64,000 nt of DNA from Halorussus salinisoli (GCA_005239435.1 SZNP01000001.1:310001-374000), one strand, 5' to 3'; shown: positions 1 to 9,520, numbered from the stretch's first letter. Translations and numbers: made by a program. Notes: a model not told the origin generated them from the letters alone.

Positions 1-455
1 AGAAGAAGGCCGGTCTCACGCCGGTCAAGCCCGTCGCCAAGTTCACCAACGAGGCAATCGACGTCGCCCACGAGAGTTTCGGTCTCGCCACCGACGACGT
101 GGTGTACCTCCGAGATGCCTCGGGTGCCGGGCGCTCGACCGCCGAGCGACTCGCGGGGGTAGACCCGAAGGTCGTCCTCGTCGGCGACGGCGGCCTCTCG
201 GACGCCGCCGACCGGGTTCTCTTCGAGAACGGGATTCCGGTCGGTCCCGCCGACGACGTGACGATTCAGGAGGTGGACGAACTGGCCGTGACCCGCGAGA
301 GTGAGATCGAGTCGGTCATCGAGGACTGGGAGTCCCGGGCGGAGGAGCGCCGGAAGGAGCAGAAGGCCGAGCAACTCGATAGGCTCATCAGCGAACACCG
401 GGCCGACCGGAAGTACGACGCGGGGTCGTCTGAGGCCAGCGGGCAGAGTCCCTGA
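1..455 (+). CDS. DUF460 family RNase H-fold nuclease-like protein, C-terminal part
   Basis: The reading frame is open from the window edge (first full codon at position 3), so the 5' end is missing; the visible 150 residues end at the TGA at 453-455. The segment looks like the C-terminus of the haloarchaeal DUF460 family, predicted RNase H-fold nucleases with a central coiled coil. The visible part has a short alpha/beta region (GVDPKVVLVGDGG) followed by a charged helix rich in Glu, Arg and Lys near the end. The catalytic part lies outside the window. It runs in the same direction as tyrS, which has its own promoter 113 bp further on. Family recognition is from memory of the C-terminal sequence and the function is only predicted. 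Confidence 0.75.
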   Translation, partial: KKAGLTPVKPVAKFTNEAIDVAHESFGLATDDVVYLRDASGAGRSTAERLAGVDPKVVLVGDGGLSDAADRVLFENGIPVGPADDVTIQEVDELAVTRESEIESVIEDWESRAEERRKEQKAEQLDRLISEHRADRKYDAGSSEASGQSP

Positions 456-535
456 CTAAATTCCCCTCCTCGAACTCCGGACAAACAGGACGAGAACTGC
501 CGACGCGGGCCCGAAACGTTGGCACGGTCCCGGAA

Positions 536-543
536 CGCTAAAG
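536..543 (+). promoter_or_regulatory. TATA box of tyrS
   Basis: CGCTAAAG is centred about 28 bp before the tyrS ATG, the spacing of a leaderless haloarchaeal promoter. No leader peptide or hairpin is visible between it and the start codon. Confidence 0.6.
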
Positions 544-567
544 CCCCGCGCGGGACACGTCTCGCGT

Positions 568-1548
568 ATGGACGCCTACGAGTTGATTTCGCGGAACGTC
601 GAGGAGGCGGTGACGGAGGAGGAGGTCGAAGAACTCGCGGAGAGTCCCGAAGGCAAGCGAGTGTACGTCGGCTACGAGCCGTCGGGAGTCCTCCACATCG
701 GTCACATGCTCACCGCCAACAAGCTCATCGACCTACAGGAGGCGGGCATGGAGGTCGTCATCCTGCTGGCCGACGTTCACGCCTACCTCAACGGCAAGGG
801 CACCTTCGAGGAGATCGAGGAGACCGCCGAGAGGATGCGCAAGCAGTTCCTCGCCTACGGACTGGACGAGGAGCAGACCGAGTTCGTCTACGGGTCGGAG
901 TTCCAGTTGGACGACGACTACGCGCTGGACCTCCACAAACTGGAACTCGACACGACGCTGAATCGGGCACAGCGCGCGATGGCCGAGATTCAGGGCGACG
1001 AGACCGCGAAGGTCAGCCACGTCGTCTACCCGCTGATGCAGGCGCTCGACATCGAGTATCTCGACCTCGACCTGGCGGTCGGCGGGATGGACCAGCGCAA
1101 GGTCCACATGCTGATGCGCGAGGAGTTGCCCGAAATCGGCTACGACGCCCGGCCGGTCCTCCACACGCCCATCCTGGCCGACCTCGGCACGGGCGAGGGC
1201 AAGATGTCCAGCAGTTCGGGCGTCACCATCTCGATGGAGGACTCCACCGAGGACATCGAAGAGAAGGTCAACTCGGCGTTCTGTCCACCGTCCCGCGACC
1301 CCGAGGACGACCTCGAAAACCCGGTGCTGGAAATCTTCCAGTACCACGTCTTCCCGCGGTTCGAGACGGTCGTGGTCGAGCGACCCGACGAGTACGGCGG
1401 CAATCTGGAGTACGAAGCGTACGAGGCGCTGGCCGACGACCTGGAAAGCGGCGAACTCCACCCCGCCGACGCCAAGGGCGCGCTGGCGAGGTACCTCGAC
1501 GAACTGGTCGCGCCGGGCCGGGAGAAGTTGCGGGAGTTGGAGCAGTAA
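568..1548 (+). CDS. tyrS: Tyrosyl-tRNA synthetase
   Basis: Charges tRNA-Tyr with tyrosine using ATP, in the cytoplasm. It is a class I synthetase of the short archaeal/eukaryotic type. The 326 residues carry the HIGH signature at 43-46 and KMSSS at 212-216. The tyrosine-pocket segments GYEPSG (35-40), YPLMQALD (154-161) and GGMDQRKVH (172-180) separate it from TrpRS. The ATG at 568 fits the leaderless promoter at 536-543. It stands alone, with a hairpin terminator immediately downstream. Confidence 0.97.
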   Translation: MDAYELISRNVEEAVTEEEVEELAESPEGKRVYVGYEPSGVLHIGHMLTANKLIDLQEAGMEVVILLADVHAYLNGKGTFEEIEETAERMRKQFLAYGLDEEQTEFVYGSEFQLDDDYALDLHKLELDTTLNRAQRAMAEIQGDETAKVSHVVYPLMQALDIEYLDLDLAVGGMDQRKVHMLMREELPEIGYDARPVLHTPILADLGTGEGKMSSSSGVTISMEDSTEDIEEKVNSAFCPPSRDPEDDLENPVLEIFQYHVFPRFETVVVERPDEYGGNLEYEAYEALADDLESGELHPADAKGALARYLDELVAPGREKLRELEQ

Positions 1549-1569
1549 CGGTCTAACCGTTTCTTTCGA

Positions 1570-1629
1570 CTACTGGAGTATCCTTTTACGCGATACTCGT
1601 CCTTGCCAGTAGGGGAGTAGTTCGTTTTT
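1570..1629 (+). terminator. Hairpin plus T-run downstream of tyrS
   Basis: CTACTGG (1570-1576) pairs with CCAGTAG (1606-1612), and inside it GAGTATC (1576-1582) pairs with GATACTC (1592-1598). Five T residues follow at 1625-1629. The position 22 bp after the tyrS stop and before a convergent gene suits a terminator. Archaeal termination depends mainly on the T-run, so the hairpin may instead act in 3'-end stability. Confidence 0.5.
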
Positions 1630-1712
1630 CACCAACTGGTAGCAATCGCCCCGCGAACGTTTTGCCAGCGAGAGGATTCGCCGAAGGCGAACTTACGAGC
1701 GCAGCAGACGGT

Positions 1713-1922
1713 TCACTCGAAACCGCCACCGCCGCCCATCATCCCGCCGAGACCGAAACTCGCCATGAGGCCCGAGACGAGACCCCACGCCGTCAGGACG
1801 AATCCGAGGACGACGAGACCGATTCCGGCCGCGATGATCAGGTCCACGTACGCGATGACTCCGATGCCGCCGAGCAGGAGCAACACCCCGACGATGCCTT
1901 TCGCTCCGAGTTTGTCCAACAT
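1713..1922 (-). CDS. Small two-helix membrane protein (DUF7470-like)
   Basis: A 69-residue protein starting at the ATG at 1920-1922. It has two hydrophobic helices, about residues 8-26 and 28-52, and a Gly/Met-rich tail (GGMMGGGGG). The sequence resembles small haloarchaeal membrane proteins of unknown function (I think DUF7470). It is transcribed convergently to tyrS and divergently from aIF1A. Longer upstream extensions of this frame run into the aIF1A promoter and are not credible. No function can be assigned. Confidence 0.75.
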   Translation of the reverse strand: MLDKLGAKGIVGVLLLLGGIGVIAYVDLIIAAGIGLVVLGFVLTAWGLVSGLMASFGLGGMMGGGGGFE

Positions 1923-1988
1923 ACGACGGGGTGAGTTCGGACGTAACTTAAACACCCTTGCTCCGGGGTCGAGACAGGAGTACGACAG

Positions 1989-1998
1989 TATATTTAAA
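1989..1998 (+). promoter_or_regulatory. TATA box of the aIF1A gene
   Basis: TATATTTAAA is a near-consensus haloarchaeal TATA element, its core about 28 bp before the ATG at 2023. This predicts a leaderless mRNA and supports that start codon. Confidence 0.75.
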
Positions 1999-2022
1999 CC
2001 TCCCCGTCTCCAAACCGAAAAT

Positions 2023-2313
2023 ATGAGTGACAACGACGGCGGACGGCGGAAGAACCTCCGCATGCCCGACGACGGCGAGGTGTTCGCCACCGTCACTAAC
2101 ATGCTCGGCGCGAATCGCGTGAAAGTACGATGTGCCGACGGAAAAGAGCGAACGGCCCGGATTCCGGGCAAGATGCAAAAGCGCATCTGGATTCGCGAGG
2201 ACGACGTGGTACTGGTCGAACCGTGGGACTGGCAGGACGAGAAGGCCGACATCAAGTGGCGCTACGACAAGCAGGAAGCCGACCAGCTTCGGGACGAAGG
2301 TCACATCCAATAA
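2023..2313 (+). CDS. eif1A: Translation initiation factor aIF1A
   Basis: aIF1A is an OB-fold protein of the small ribosomal subunit that works with aIF1 and aIF2 in start-site selection. The 96 residues match the family length, with the central OB-fold core ([40 protein letters not shown]). The ATG at 2023 was chosen over upstream in-frame codons because it fits the leaderless TATA box and the family N-terminus ([15 protein letters not shown]). Downstream lie a nitroreductase and then rio1, another small-subunit factor. Confidence 0.95.
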   Translation: MSDNDGGRRKNLRMPDDGEVFATVTNMLGANRVKVRCADGKERTARIPGKMQKRIWIREDDVVLVEPWDWQDEKADIKWRYDKQEADQLRDEGHIQ

Positions 2314-2664
2314 GACGAGCCTTTCCAGCGGTCGGAAATTCGCCTCCGGCGAACTTCCTCCTTTGCAAAAGCTCGACCAAAAACACGGCGTCACCCCCCG
2401 TCGGCGACGAAGCGGCTTCGCCGCTTCGCTCCTCCGTCGAGGGTTCCTTGGTACGCTCGCGGTAGAATTGCTGGTAGTTGACCACCGACTGGTACGGTCG
2501 CCCGGTCGATTCTGTGCAGTTTCCGACAGAAGTAATTGGAATTTCGAGGGGGTGTAGTAACGCCGATGTCTGGTGGTTACACCTGCGTCAGGACACCAGA
2601 CCCCAATAGGCAAGAACGCGGGATTGCGTCTGGTGCTTAAGTGGGAATCACCTACTCGTCGCTG
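2314..2664. promoter_or_regulatory. Nitroreductase promoter with three copies of GTCTGGTG; otherwise noncoding
   Basis: No gene is visible in this 350-bp stretch. GTCTGGTG occurs at 2568-2575 and 2628-2635 and, inverted (CACCAGAC), at 2594-2601. The last copy touches the TATA-like GCTTAAG (2635-2641), 27 bp before the ATG at 2665. The first two copies form an 8-bp inverted repeat with an 18-bp spacer. This looks like a repeated operator for a regulator that cannot be named from the sequence. Around 2400-2440 there is a short GC-rich palindrome (GAAGCGGCTTCGCCGCTTC). Confidence 0.45.
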
Positions 2665-3333
2665 ATGGCTATCGGACGCTCAGAGACCGACGAGACGGAC
2701 GTAGCGCACGGCGAGGAGATTCCGGAAGCGATTAGAGCGATTCGGACCCGGCGGTCGGGACACAACTTCGACCCCGACGCCGAACTGGACGACGAGACGC
2801 TGGAGGGGTTGATTCGGGACGCCGCACTCGCGCCCTCGTCGTACAACCTTCAACCGTGGGAGTTCGTCGCCGTGCAGGACGACGACCGACTCGACGAGGT
2901 GGTCGAACTGGCCTACGGACAGGAACACGTCAAGGAGGCCGGGACGGCCATCTTCGTCGTCGGCCACACCGAACCCGAGACCGCCGACCGCGTCTTCGAG
3001 GAGTGGGTCGAAGCGGGCCGCTTCGACGCGGAGACCGGTGAGCAGGTCAAAGAGCAGACGGTCGCCGGCTACCAGAGCGAGCAGGCCGGACGCGACTACG
3101 CCATCCGTAACGCGAGTCTCGCCGCCGAGAACCTGCTTCTCTCCGCGCACGCCCGCGGCCTCACCGCCACGCCCATGAGCGGGTTCGACTTCGAGGGCGT
3201 CGCCGAGTTCCTCGGCCTTCCCGACGACAAGATTCCGGTGGTCCTCGTCGCAGTAGGGCCGAGCGGCGGCGACGAACCCGAACGACTTCCCCGGCGCGAC
3301 GTGGACGAGGTTCTCCACCGGGAGCACTACTGA
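2665..3333 (+). CDS. Nitroreductase family FMN oxidoreductase
   Basis: Members reduce nitro compounds, quinones or related substrates with NAD(P)H and FMN; the substrate here is unknown. The N-terminal flavin-binding segment is typical: RRSGHNF near residue 27, then APSSYNLQPWEF near 55-66. A later Gly/Ala-rich segment is followed by a conserved GLPDDKIPVVLVAVG near 180-195. I chose the ATG at 2665 (222 aa) rather than the in-frame GTG at 2641 because the TATA-like GCTTAAG sits 27 bp before it and would overlap the GTG. Repeated GTCTGGTG motifs upstream suggest control by a dedicated regulator. Confidence 0.88.
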   Translation: MAIGRSETDETDVAHGEEIPEAIRAIRTRRSGHNFDPDAELDDETLEGLIRDAALAPSSYNLQPWEFVAVQDDDRLDEVVELAYGQEHVKEAGTAIFVVGHTEPETADRVFEEWVEAGRFDAETGEQVKEQTVAGYQSEQAGRDYAIRNASLAAENLLLSAHARGLTATPMSGFDFEGVAEFLGLPDDKIPVVLVAVGPSGGDEPERLPRRDVDEVLHREHY

Positions 3334-3395
3334 GACCCCCGCCTCGGCTCCCGAAAACCCACCCTTTTACCGCTGGAACCGCTAGGTTCGGGTAG

Positions 3396-4259
3396 ATGAC
3401 CGAGGAGTACAGCCTGCTCGAACCCGACAACGTGGAGGGCGTCGGCGACGAGTGGGAGGAGATAGACGTATCCGACACCGAGGCCGACAAGGTCCAGCGC
3501 CAGCGCGACCGAGAGTTCAACAAATTTCGGGAGCGACTGAAGAACACCGAGCAGTTCAAAGTCGAGCAGTCGGTGTTCGACGACGCGACGCTGGCGGCGC
3601 TCTACAAACTGGTCCAGGACGGCTATGTCCGGGCGTTCGGCGGTCCCATCTCCTCGGGGAAGGAAGCGAACGTCTACTCCGCACTCGGTGACGAAGAACA
3701 CGGCGAGGTAGCGGTCAAGGTCTACCGCATCAACGCCTCGGACTTCCGGGACATGCGCGAGTATCTCGTCGGCGACCCCCGATTTGAGGAACTGTCGGGC
3801 GACAAGAAACGGGTCGTCCTCGCGTGGACGCGCAAGGAGTCGGCCAATCTCAAGCGCGCCCAGAAAGCCGGGGTGCGCGTGCCCGAACCCATCGCCGTCC
3901 AGCGCAACGTCCTCGTGATGGAGTTTCTGGGAACCGACGGCGAACGCGCACCCACGCTGGACGACGCTCACCTCGAAAACCCCGAGACCGCCTTCGAGGT
4001 GGTCCGGGAGTACATGCGCAGGCTCTACGACGCGGGACTGGTCCACGGCGACCTGAGCGAGTACAACATCATCGTCCACGACGGCGAACTCTGTATCATC
4101 GACCTCGGACAGGCCGTGACCACCCACCATCCCAACAGCGGCGAGTTCCTGACGCGGGACTGCGCGAACATCGCTTCGTTCTTCCGGCGACAGGGGATGG
4201 ACGTTCGCGGCGACGAGTTAGAGGAGTGGATTCGGGAGAACGCCGACCCCAGCAAGTGA
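3396..4259 (+). CDS. rio1: RIO1-type serine/threonine protein kinase/ATPase
   Basis: Rio1 acts in late maturation of the small ribosomal subunit. The 287 residues contain an acidic N-terminus (1-50), the RIO nucleotide loop GGPISSGKEANVY (82-94), the ATP-binding Lys at 108 (VAVK), the catalytic Asp at 219 in HGDLSEYN and the metal-binding Asp at 236 in IDLGQ. All catalytic residues are intact. A TATA-like CCTTTTAC (3363-3370) lies 29 bp upstream. Its neighbours aIF1A and the KH protein at 5880 also belong to small-subunit biogenesis, the usual archaeal grouping, here interrupted by trpS. Confidence 0.96.
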   Translation: MTEEYSLLEPDNVEGVGDEWEEIDVSDTEADKVQRQRDREFNKFRERLKNTEQFKVEQSVFDDATLAALYKLVQDGYVRAFGGPISSGKEANVYSALGDEEHGEVAVKVYRINASDFRDMREYLVGDPRFEELSGDKKRVVLAWTRKESANLKRAQKAGVRVPEPIAVQRNVLVMEFLGTDGERAPTLDDAHLENPETAFEVVREYMRRLYDAGLVHGDLSEYNIIVHDGELCIIDLGQAVTTHHPNSGEFLTRDCANIASFFRRQGMDVRGDELEEWIRENADPSK

Positions 4260-4271
4260 CGACCGCGCGAT

Positions 4272-4306
4272 CCGAGGCGCGAACGAGCGAAACGTTCAAG
4301 CCTCGG
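4272..4306 (+). promoter_or_regulatory. Promoter of the trpS leader transcript, flanked by an inverted repeat
   Basis: CGAAAC (4288-4293) followed by GTTCAA (4294-4299) resembles a BRE plus TATA element. It lies 29 bp before the ATG of a 19-codon leader frame at 4326, predicting a leaderless start near 4321-4324. CCGAGGC (4272-4278) and GCCTCGG (4300-4306) form a perfect 7-bp inverted repeat around it, a possible operator. The TATA match is weak. Confidence 0.45.
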
Positions 4307-4325
4307 AACCGACTATCCTGACTCG

Positions 4326-4385
4326 ATGAGGTCCGCTCTCCGCACTTGGCGCTGGCAGACGCCCGGAGAGCGGACAGTGTCGTGA
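4326..4385 (+). CDS. Predicted Trp-containing leader peptide of trpS
   Basis: A complete short frame, ATG at 4326 to TGA at 4383-4385, encodes MRSALRTWRWQTPGERTVS. Trp codons fall at 4347-4349 and 4353-4355, two of 19 codons for the rarest amino acid. The frame sits directly in front of trpS (97 bp to its ATG) and at leaderless distance from a promoter-like element. The Trp codons lie in the loop of a perfect 12-bp stem. A stalled ribosome on these codons would open the stem. This is the arrangement of a classical attenuator leader. Neither expression nor conservation can be judged from one sequence. Confidence 0.6.
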   Translation: MRSALRTWRWQTPGERTVS

Positions 4386-4414
4386 CCGACGGCGCACCGG
4401 CCTCACCGGGCGTC
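4331..4414 (+). promoter_or_regulatory. Candidate attenuator with two mutually exclusive RNA pairings before trpS
   Basis: GTCCGCTCTCCG (4331-4342) pairs perfectly with CGGAGAGCGGAC (4364-4375), 12 bp. Inside it GGCG (4348-4351) can pair with CGCC (4360-4363). The segment GACGCCCGG (4358-4366) can instead pair over 9 bp with CCGGGCGTC (4406-4414), and the two structures exclude each other. A weaker CCTC/GAGG hairpin (4401-4404 with 4416-4419) uses the downstream arm region, and TCACTCG/CGAGTGA (4429-4435 with 4456-4462) forms another stem before trpS. Only a short T-rich run (CTTTCT, 4436-4441) is present, so control could be by termination or by access to the trpS start. Confidence 0.55.
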
Positions 4415-4482
4415 CGAGGTGGCGTCGCTCACTCGCTTTCTGGTGAACCGACCTCCGAGTGACAGCCGAAACCACGACATAG

Positions 4483-5655
4483 ATGCCTGAAAACGCAACT
4501 TCCGACGACTTCACCGTCACACCCTACGCGGTCGAGGGCGAGGTAGACTACCGCGAACTCCTCGACCGATTCGGCGCGGACGAACTGACGGACGACCAAA
4601 TCGCTCGCTTCCCCGGCCAGCATCCGATGGTCCGGCGGCGGGTGTTCTACGCCGGACGAGACGTGGACCGATTCCTCGAATCGGCGAACAGCGGCCGGAC
4701 CGTCTCGCTCGTGACCGGACGCGGGCCTTCGGGTCCGATGCACCTCGGGCACGTCTTGCCGTTCTACTTCGCCAAGCATCTGCAGGAGCAGACCGGCGCG
4801 CACGTCTACGTTCCGCTCTCGGACGACGAGAAGTACTTCACGAAGGACCTCTCGCTGGCGGAAATCGGCGAGTACACCCGAGAGAACCTCCGAGACCTCC
4901 TCGCGGTCGGGTTCGACCCCGAGCGAACCCGAATCGTAATCGATACCGCCGACGCCGACGTGGTGTATCCCCTCGCGGTCCAGTTCGCCAAACACGTCAC
5001 TCAGTCCACGATGGAGGCGACGTACGGGCGGCCGGACAACGTGGGCCTGTCGTTCTATCCGGCGGTCCAGATCGCCCACCTGCTCCTGCCCCAACTCGTC
5101 CACGGGCGACACGCGAGCATGGTCCCCATCGCGGTGGACCAAGACCCACACGTCCGCCTCGCGCGCGACGTGGCCGCGAAGGAAGCCTTCGACGTGGACA
5201 AGCCCGCGGCCCTGTTGAGCAAGTTCCTCCCGACGCTCGACGGCCCGGGGAAGATGAGCAGTTCGGGCGACGCGCCGGGTATCTATCTGACGGACGACCG
5301 TGAGACGGTCGAGGAGAAGATTCAGACTCACGCCTACTCCGGCGGGAAATCGAGTCTCGACGCTCACCGGAAGCACGGCGGCGACCCCGAGGTGGACGTG
5401 GCCTACCAACTGCTCGCGTTCTACTTCGAGGACGACGACGCGACCCTCGAACGACTCGCCGACGAGTACCGGTCGGGCGACCTGCTCAGCGGCGAACTCA
5501 AGGCCGCCGCCGCCGACAAAGTCGCGGACTTCCTCGAAGCACATCGGGAGCGCCGCGAACGCATCGGAGACCTCGAAGCCGAGTTCGAACCGTATCGGCT
5601 TACCGAAGACGAACGGGCGCGGGCGCGACCGGAGGGCGTCGGCCTCTTCGACTGA
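4483..5655 (+). CDS. trpS: Tryptophanyl-tRNA synthetase
   Basis: Charges tRNA-Trp with tryptophan. It is a class Ic synthetase of 390 residues, close to the length of archaeal/eukaryotic-type TrpRS. HLGH is at 87-90 within GPSGPMHLGH, KMSSS at 257-261, and the TrpRS-typical AVDQDPHVRLARD around 217-229. The ATG at 4483 is the first good start after the leader region. The absence of a clear TATA box just upstream and the presence of the leader frame suggest transcription from about 4322 with a 5' leader of about 160 nt, unusual where leaderless mRNAs dominate. It may be regulated by tryptophan supply through the leader. Confidence 0.95.
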   Translation: MPENATSDDFTVTPYAVEGEVDYRELLDRFGADELTDDQIARFPGQHPMVRRRVFYAGRDVDRFLESANSGRTVSLVTGRGPSGPMHLGHVLPFYFAKHLQEQTGAHVYVPLSDDEKYFTKDLSLAEIGEYTRENLRDLLAVGFDPERTRIVIDTADADVVYPLAVQFAKHVTQSTMEATYGRPDNVGLSFYPAVQIAHLLLPQLVHGRHASMVPIAVDQDPHVRLARDVAAKEAFDVDKPAALLSKFLPTLDGPGKMSSSGDAPGIYLTDDRETVEEKIQTHAYSGGKSSLDAHRKHGGDPEVDVAYQLLAFYFEDDDATLERLADEYRSGDLLSGELKAAAADKVADFLEAHRERRERIGDLEAEFEPYRLTEDERARARPEGVGLFD

Positions 5656-5848
5656 CCGCGAGGTCTCGCGTAGGCCGACCAGCCGCCAGTTTTGCGCAGG
5701 CCGAACGAACCGCCTCCTCGGCGGTCTGAAAGGGCGAGCGCGCGAGGGCTTTCGAGGGAGTCGCTACCGGTCTCGTCAGTCACTCTGGAATCGATTCGAA
5801 TTCTCCGAGTTCGACCCCGACGAGTAGCCGTTCGCACGCGGACGAAGG

Positions 5849-5857
5849 CTTAAAACA
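5849..5857 (+). promoter_or_regulatory. TATA box of the KH-domain gene
   Basis: GCTTAAAAC lies 27 bp before the ATG at 5880, predicting a leaderless mRNA. A second AT run (TATATATT, about 5869-5876) is too close to the start to be the TATA box. The rest of the 224-bp gap after trpS shows no gene. Confidence 0.65.
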
Positions 5858-5879
5858 CCCCGAGCGAGTATATATTCCC

Positions 5880-6428
5880 ATGCAACACGTGAAGATTCCG
5901 CAGGACCGAATCGGTGTTCTCATCGGCGAAGGAGGTGAGACGATGCGCGAAATCGAGAGTCGCGCGGAGGTGCGACTCGACATCGACTCCGAGAACGGCA
6001 AGGTTGAAGTCGAGAAGACCGGCGACCCGATTTTGGGTCTCAAGGGGCCGGAAATCGTGAAGGCCATCGGTCGCGGCTTCGCGCCCGACGAGGCACTCAC
6101 GCTTCTGGACGACGACATGATGATGTTCGACGTCATCGACATCGACGCCGCCGCCCGGAACAAGAACGACCTCGAACGACAGAAGGGGCGACTCATCGGC
6201 GAGAACGGTCGGACCCGCGAACTCATGGAGGAGTTGACCGGCGCGGCCGTCGTCATCTACGGCACCACGCTCGGCGTCATCGGCACCCCCAAGCAGGTGG
6301 ACGTGGTTCGGAGCGCCGCCGAGATGATTCTCGACGGTGCGCCCCACGGGTCGGTGTACTCGTTCCTCGAACGCAAGCGCAACGAGATGAAGCGTCAGGG
6401 GATGGAGTTCCACCAGTTCCCCGGCTAG
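5880..6428 (+). CDS. KH-domain RNA-binding protein (archaeal Krr1/Dim2-type)
   Basis: A 182-residue protein with two KH-type modules, as in the Dim2p/Krr1 family that binds the 3' end of small-subunit rRNA during its maturation and contacts aIF2alpha. The first GxxG-type loop is in IGVLIGEGGETM (11-22) and the second in KGRLIGENGRTRELME (about 101-116). The C-terminus (SVYSFLERKRNEMKRQ) is typical. It is transcribed alone from a leaderless promoter. Rio1 is its functional partner 1.6 kb upstream. Confidence 0.93.
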   Translation: MQHVKIPQDRIGVLIGEGGETMREIESRAEVRLDIDSENGKVEVEKTGDPILGLKGPEIVKAIGRGFAPDEALTLLDDDMMMFDVIDIDAAARNKNDLERQKGRLIGENGRTRELMEELTGAAVVIYGTTLGVIGTPKQVDVVRSAAEMILDGAPHGSVYSFLERKRNEMKRQGMEFHQFPG

Positions 6429-6653
6429 ACGTGTTTTCTTTCGCAAATTGATTCAGTCGAGTCACTGATTTCGTAGTTTCTTCGTTTCCGAAAGCCCCCT
6501 TTCAGTCCCGCCCTGTCGGTCGTGTCACCGGGCGTTTCTAGTGGATTCCGTCACCGCCGCGGTTCTGGTGGAAGGCATACCGAGCGGTCCCATAGAAAGC
6601 GCCGTCGGGCGCGAGAACCCCCGCGAGCGGCCCGCTCCGGTGTCCCTTATAAA

Positions 6654-6734
6654 GATACTGTGTGAAGGGTTCCCATATCTCCTTTCCAGTTCTGTTCGGC
6701 TGGTTCTCTCGTTCTTTAGGGAAAGGTTTATATA
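6654..6734 (+). promoter_or_regulatory. Thermosome promoter region
   Basis: Within a 333-bp noncoding stretch (6429-6761), TTTATATA (6727-6734) is a strong TATA box about 31 bp before the thsA ATG. A second AT box (CTTATAAAG, about 6654-6662) lies 100 bp upstream and could be a second promoter. TTTCTA/TAGAAA (about 6535 and 6593) form a weak inverted repeat. Archaeal group II chaperonin genes are usually heat-inducible, but no specific heat-shock box can be proven here. Confidence 0.6.
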
Positions 6735-6761
6735 GAATGCCAATCAATCTATCAGGTACAC

Positions 6762-8462
<1,701 letters not shown>

Positions 8463-8782
8463 GCCAGGCCACCGCCTGCTTCCACCGTCCGTTCGACCCG
8501 TTCGGCCGACCATCCGTTCGAACGGCGTGCTGTCGTCTGACACCACGTCTGGAATTCCGTCGTCGTTCTCACTTCTCTCTCGACTCCATCTCCCTCTGCT
8601 CTCACTTCGTTCGACCACTCGTTTCGTGACTCTTCGTCGCGCTCGACGACGCGAAGTGACGAGCGTCGGACCACGAGAGAAACGTTTTACATGCTCTAAA
8701 CGGTAGAATTATTTCTCTAAACCGGAAATACGGTTCCGACGCCTCCGAAGCGCCGACAGGTCACCGGACTCGGAACCGCGCT

Positions 8783-9436
8783 TCACAGGTCGCTCAGGAG
8801 CGTGTTCGAGACGAGTTTCGAGATCCCCCGGCGGAGTCGCTCGGACGCCGACTGGCCGCTGATGTCGAGTTCCGCGCCCAGTTCCTCCAGCGCCACGTCG
8901 CGGGGAACCTCGAAGTACCCCACCCGCTCGGCGGTGGTCAGCGCCTGTCGCTGCTCGGAACTCAGACCGAACTCGTCTTCGAGTTCCGAATCGCCTGGCG
9001 TGTAGAGTCGGTGGAGGCGGAAGTCCACGCCCTTGTCGGCACAGAGGCGGCGCATCTCCACGACCGAGTCCCGGTCGGGAAATCGGACCCGGCGTTGCCA
9101 CCCGTCGACCGACCCCGTGGCGGCCATCGGCGACGCGCCGATGGTCTGGTAGAGAGGATAGATAGCACAGACGTTCTCGGTGTCGAGTCGCGTGCGGTAG
9201 AGTTTCCGCTCGCCCAGTTCCTCGATGACGGTGCTCTCGCGGACCGACTCGTCGCGTTTGAGTCCCGCCTCCAACTGCTCGAATCCGCCGCCGAACGCCC
9301 AGAAGACAAGCACGGGCGCGTCGAGCTCGGTCGCCATCTGCTGTTCGAGTTCGACGGTCATGTCCGGGGCCGCACCGAGGGCAGACGTCAGCACGAGGTC
9401 CGGGGACCGAAGGGAGAACTCGGCGATGAGACTCAT
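8783..9436 (-). CDS. Bat-type helix-turn-helix transcriptional regulator (HTH_10)
   Basis: A 217-residue regulator of the haloarchaeal bacterio-opsin-activator class. The N-terminal about 150 residues form a sensor-like alpha/beta domain. The C-terminal part has the HTH_10 signature: LSSEQRQALTTAERVGYFEVPRD, then VALEELGAELDISGQSASERLRRG. The order, a helix pair ending in GYFEVPR and then the recognition helix, is diagnostic. No ligand is identifiable. It lies between thsA and lrp and may be transcribed alone. The 320 bp between thsA and this gene hold nothing recognisable beyond AT-rich runs near 8690-8725. Confidence 0.88.
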   Translation of the reverse strand: MSLIAEFSLRSPDLVLTSALGAAPDMTVELEQQMATELDAPVLVFWAFGGGFEQLEAGLKRDESVRESTVIEELGERKLYRTRLDTENVCAIYPLYQTIGASPMAATGSVDGWQRRVRFPDRDSVVEMRRLCADKGVDFRLHRLYTPGDSELEDEFGLSSEQRQALTTAERVGYFEVPRDVALEELGAELDISGQSASERLRRGISKLVSNTLLSDL

Positions 9437-9520
9437 TACGGACCAACTACGCTCGATTGCTTGAAAGCCTATCGATACTGAATCAAATTTGCCGCGCCTC
9501 GAGACAGCGCCCGACCCGTC

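Noticed and set aside
519..1556. A long Arg/Gly-rich frame overlapping tyrS in another frame
   Set aside because: It is a by-product of GC-rich coding DNA; the tyrS frame has full family motifs.
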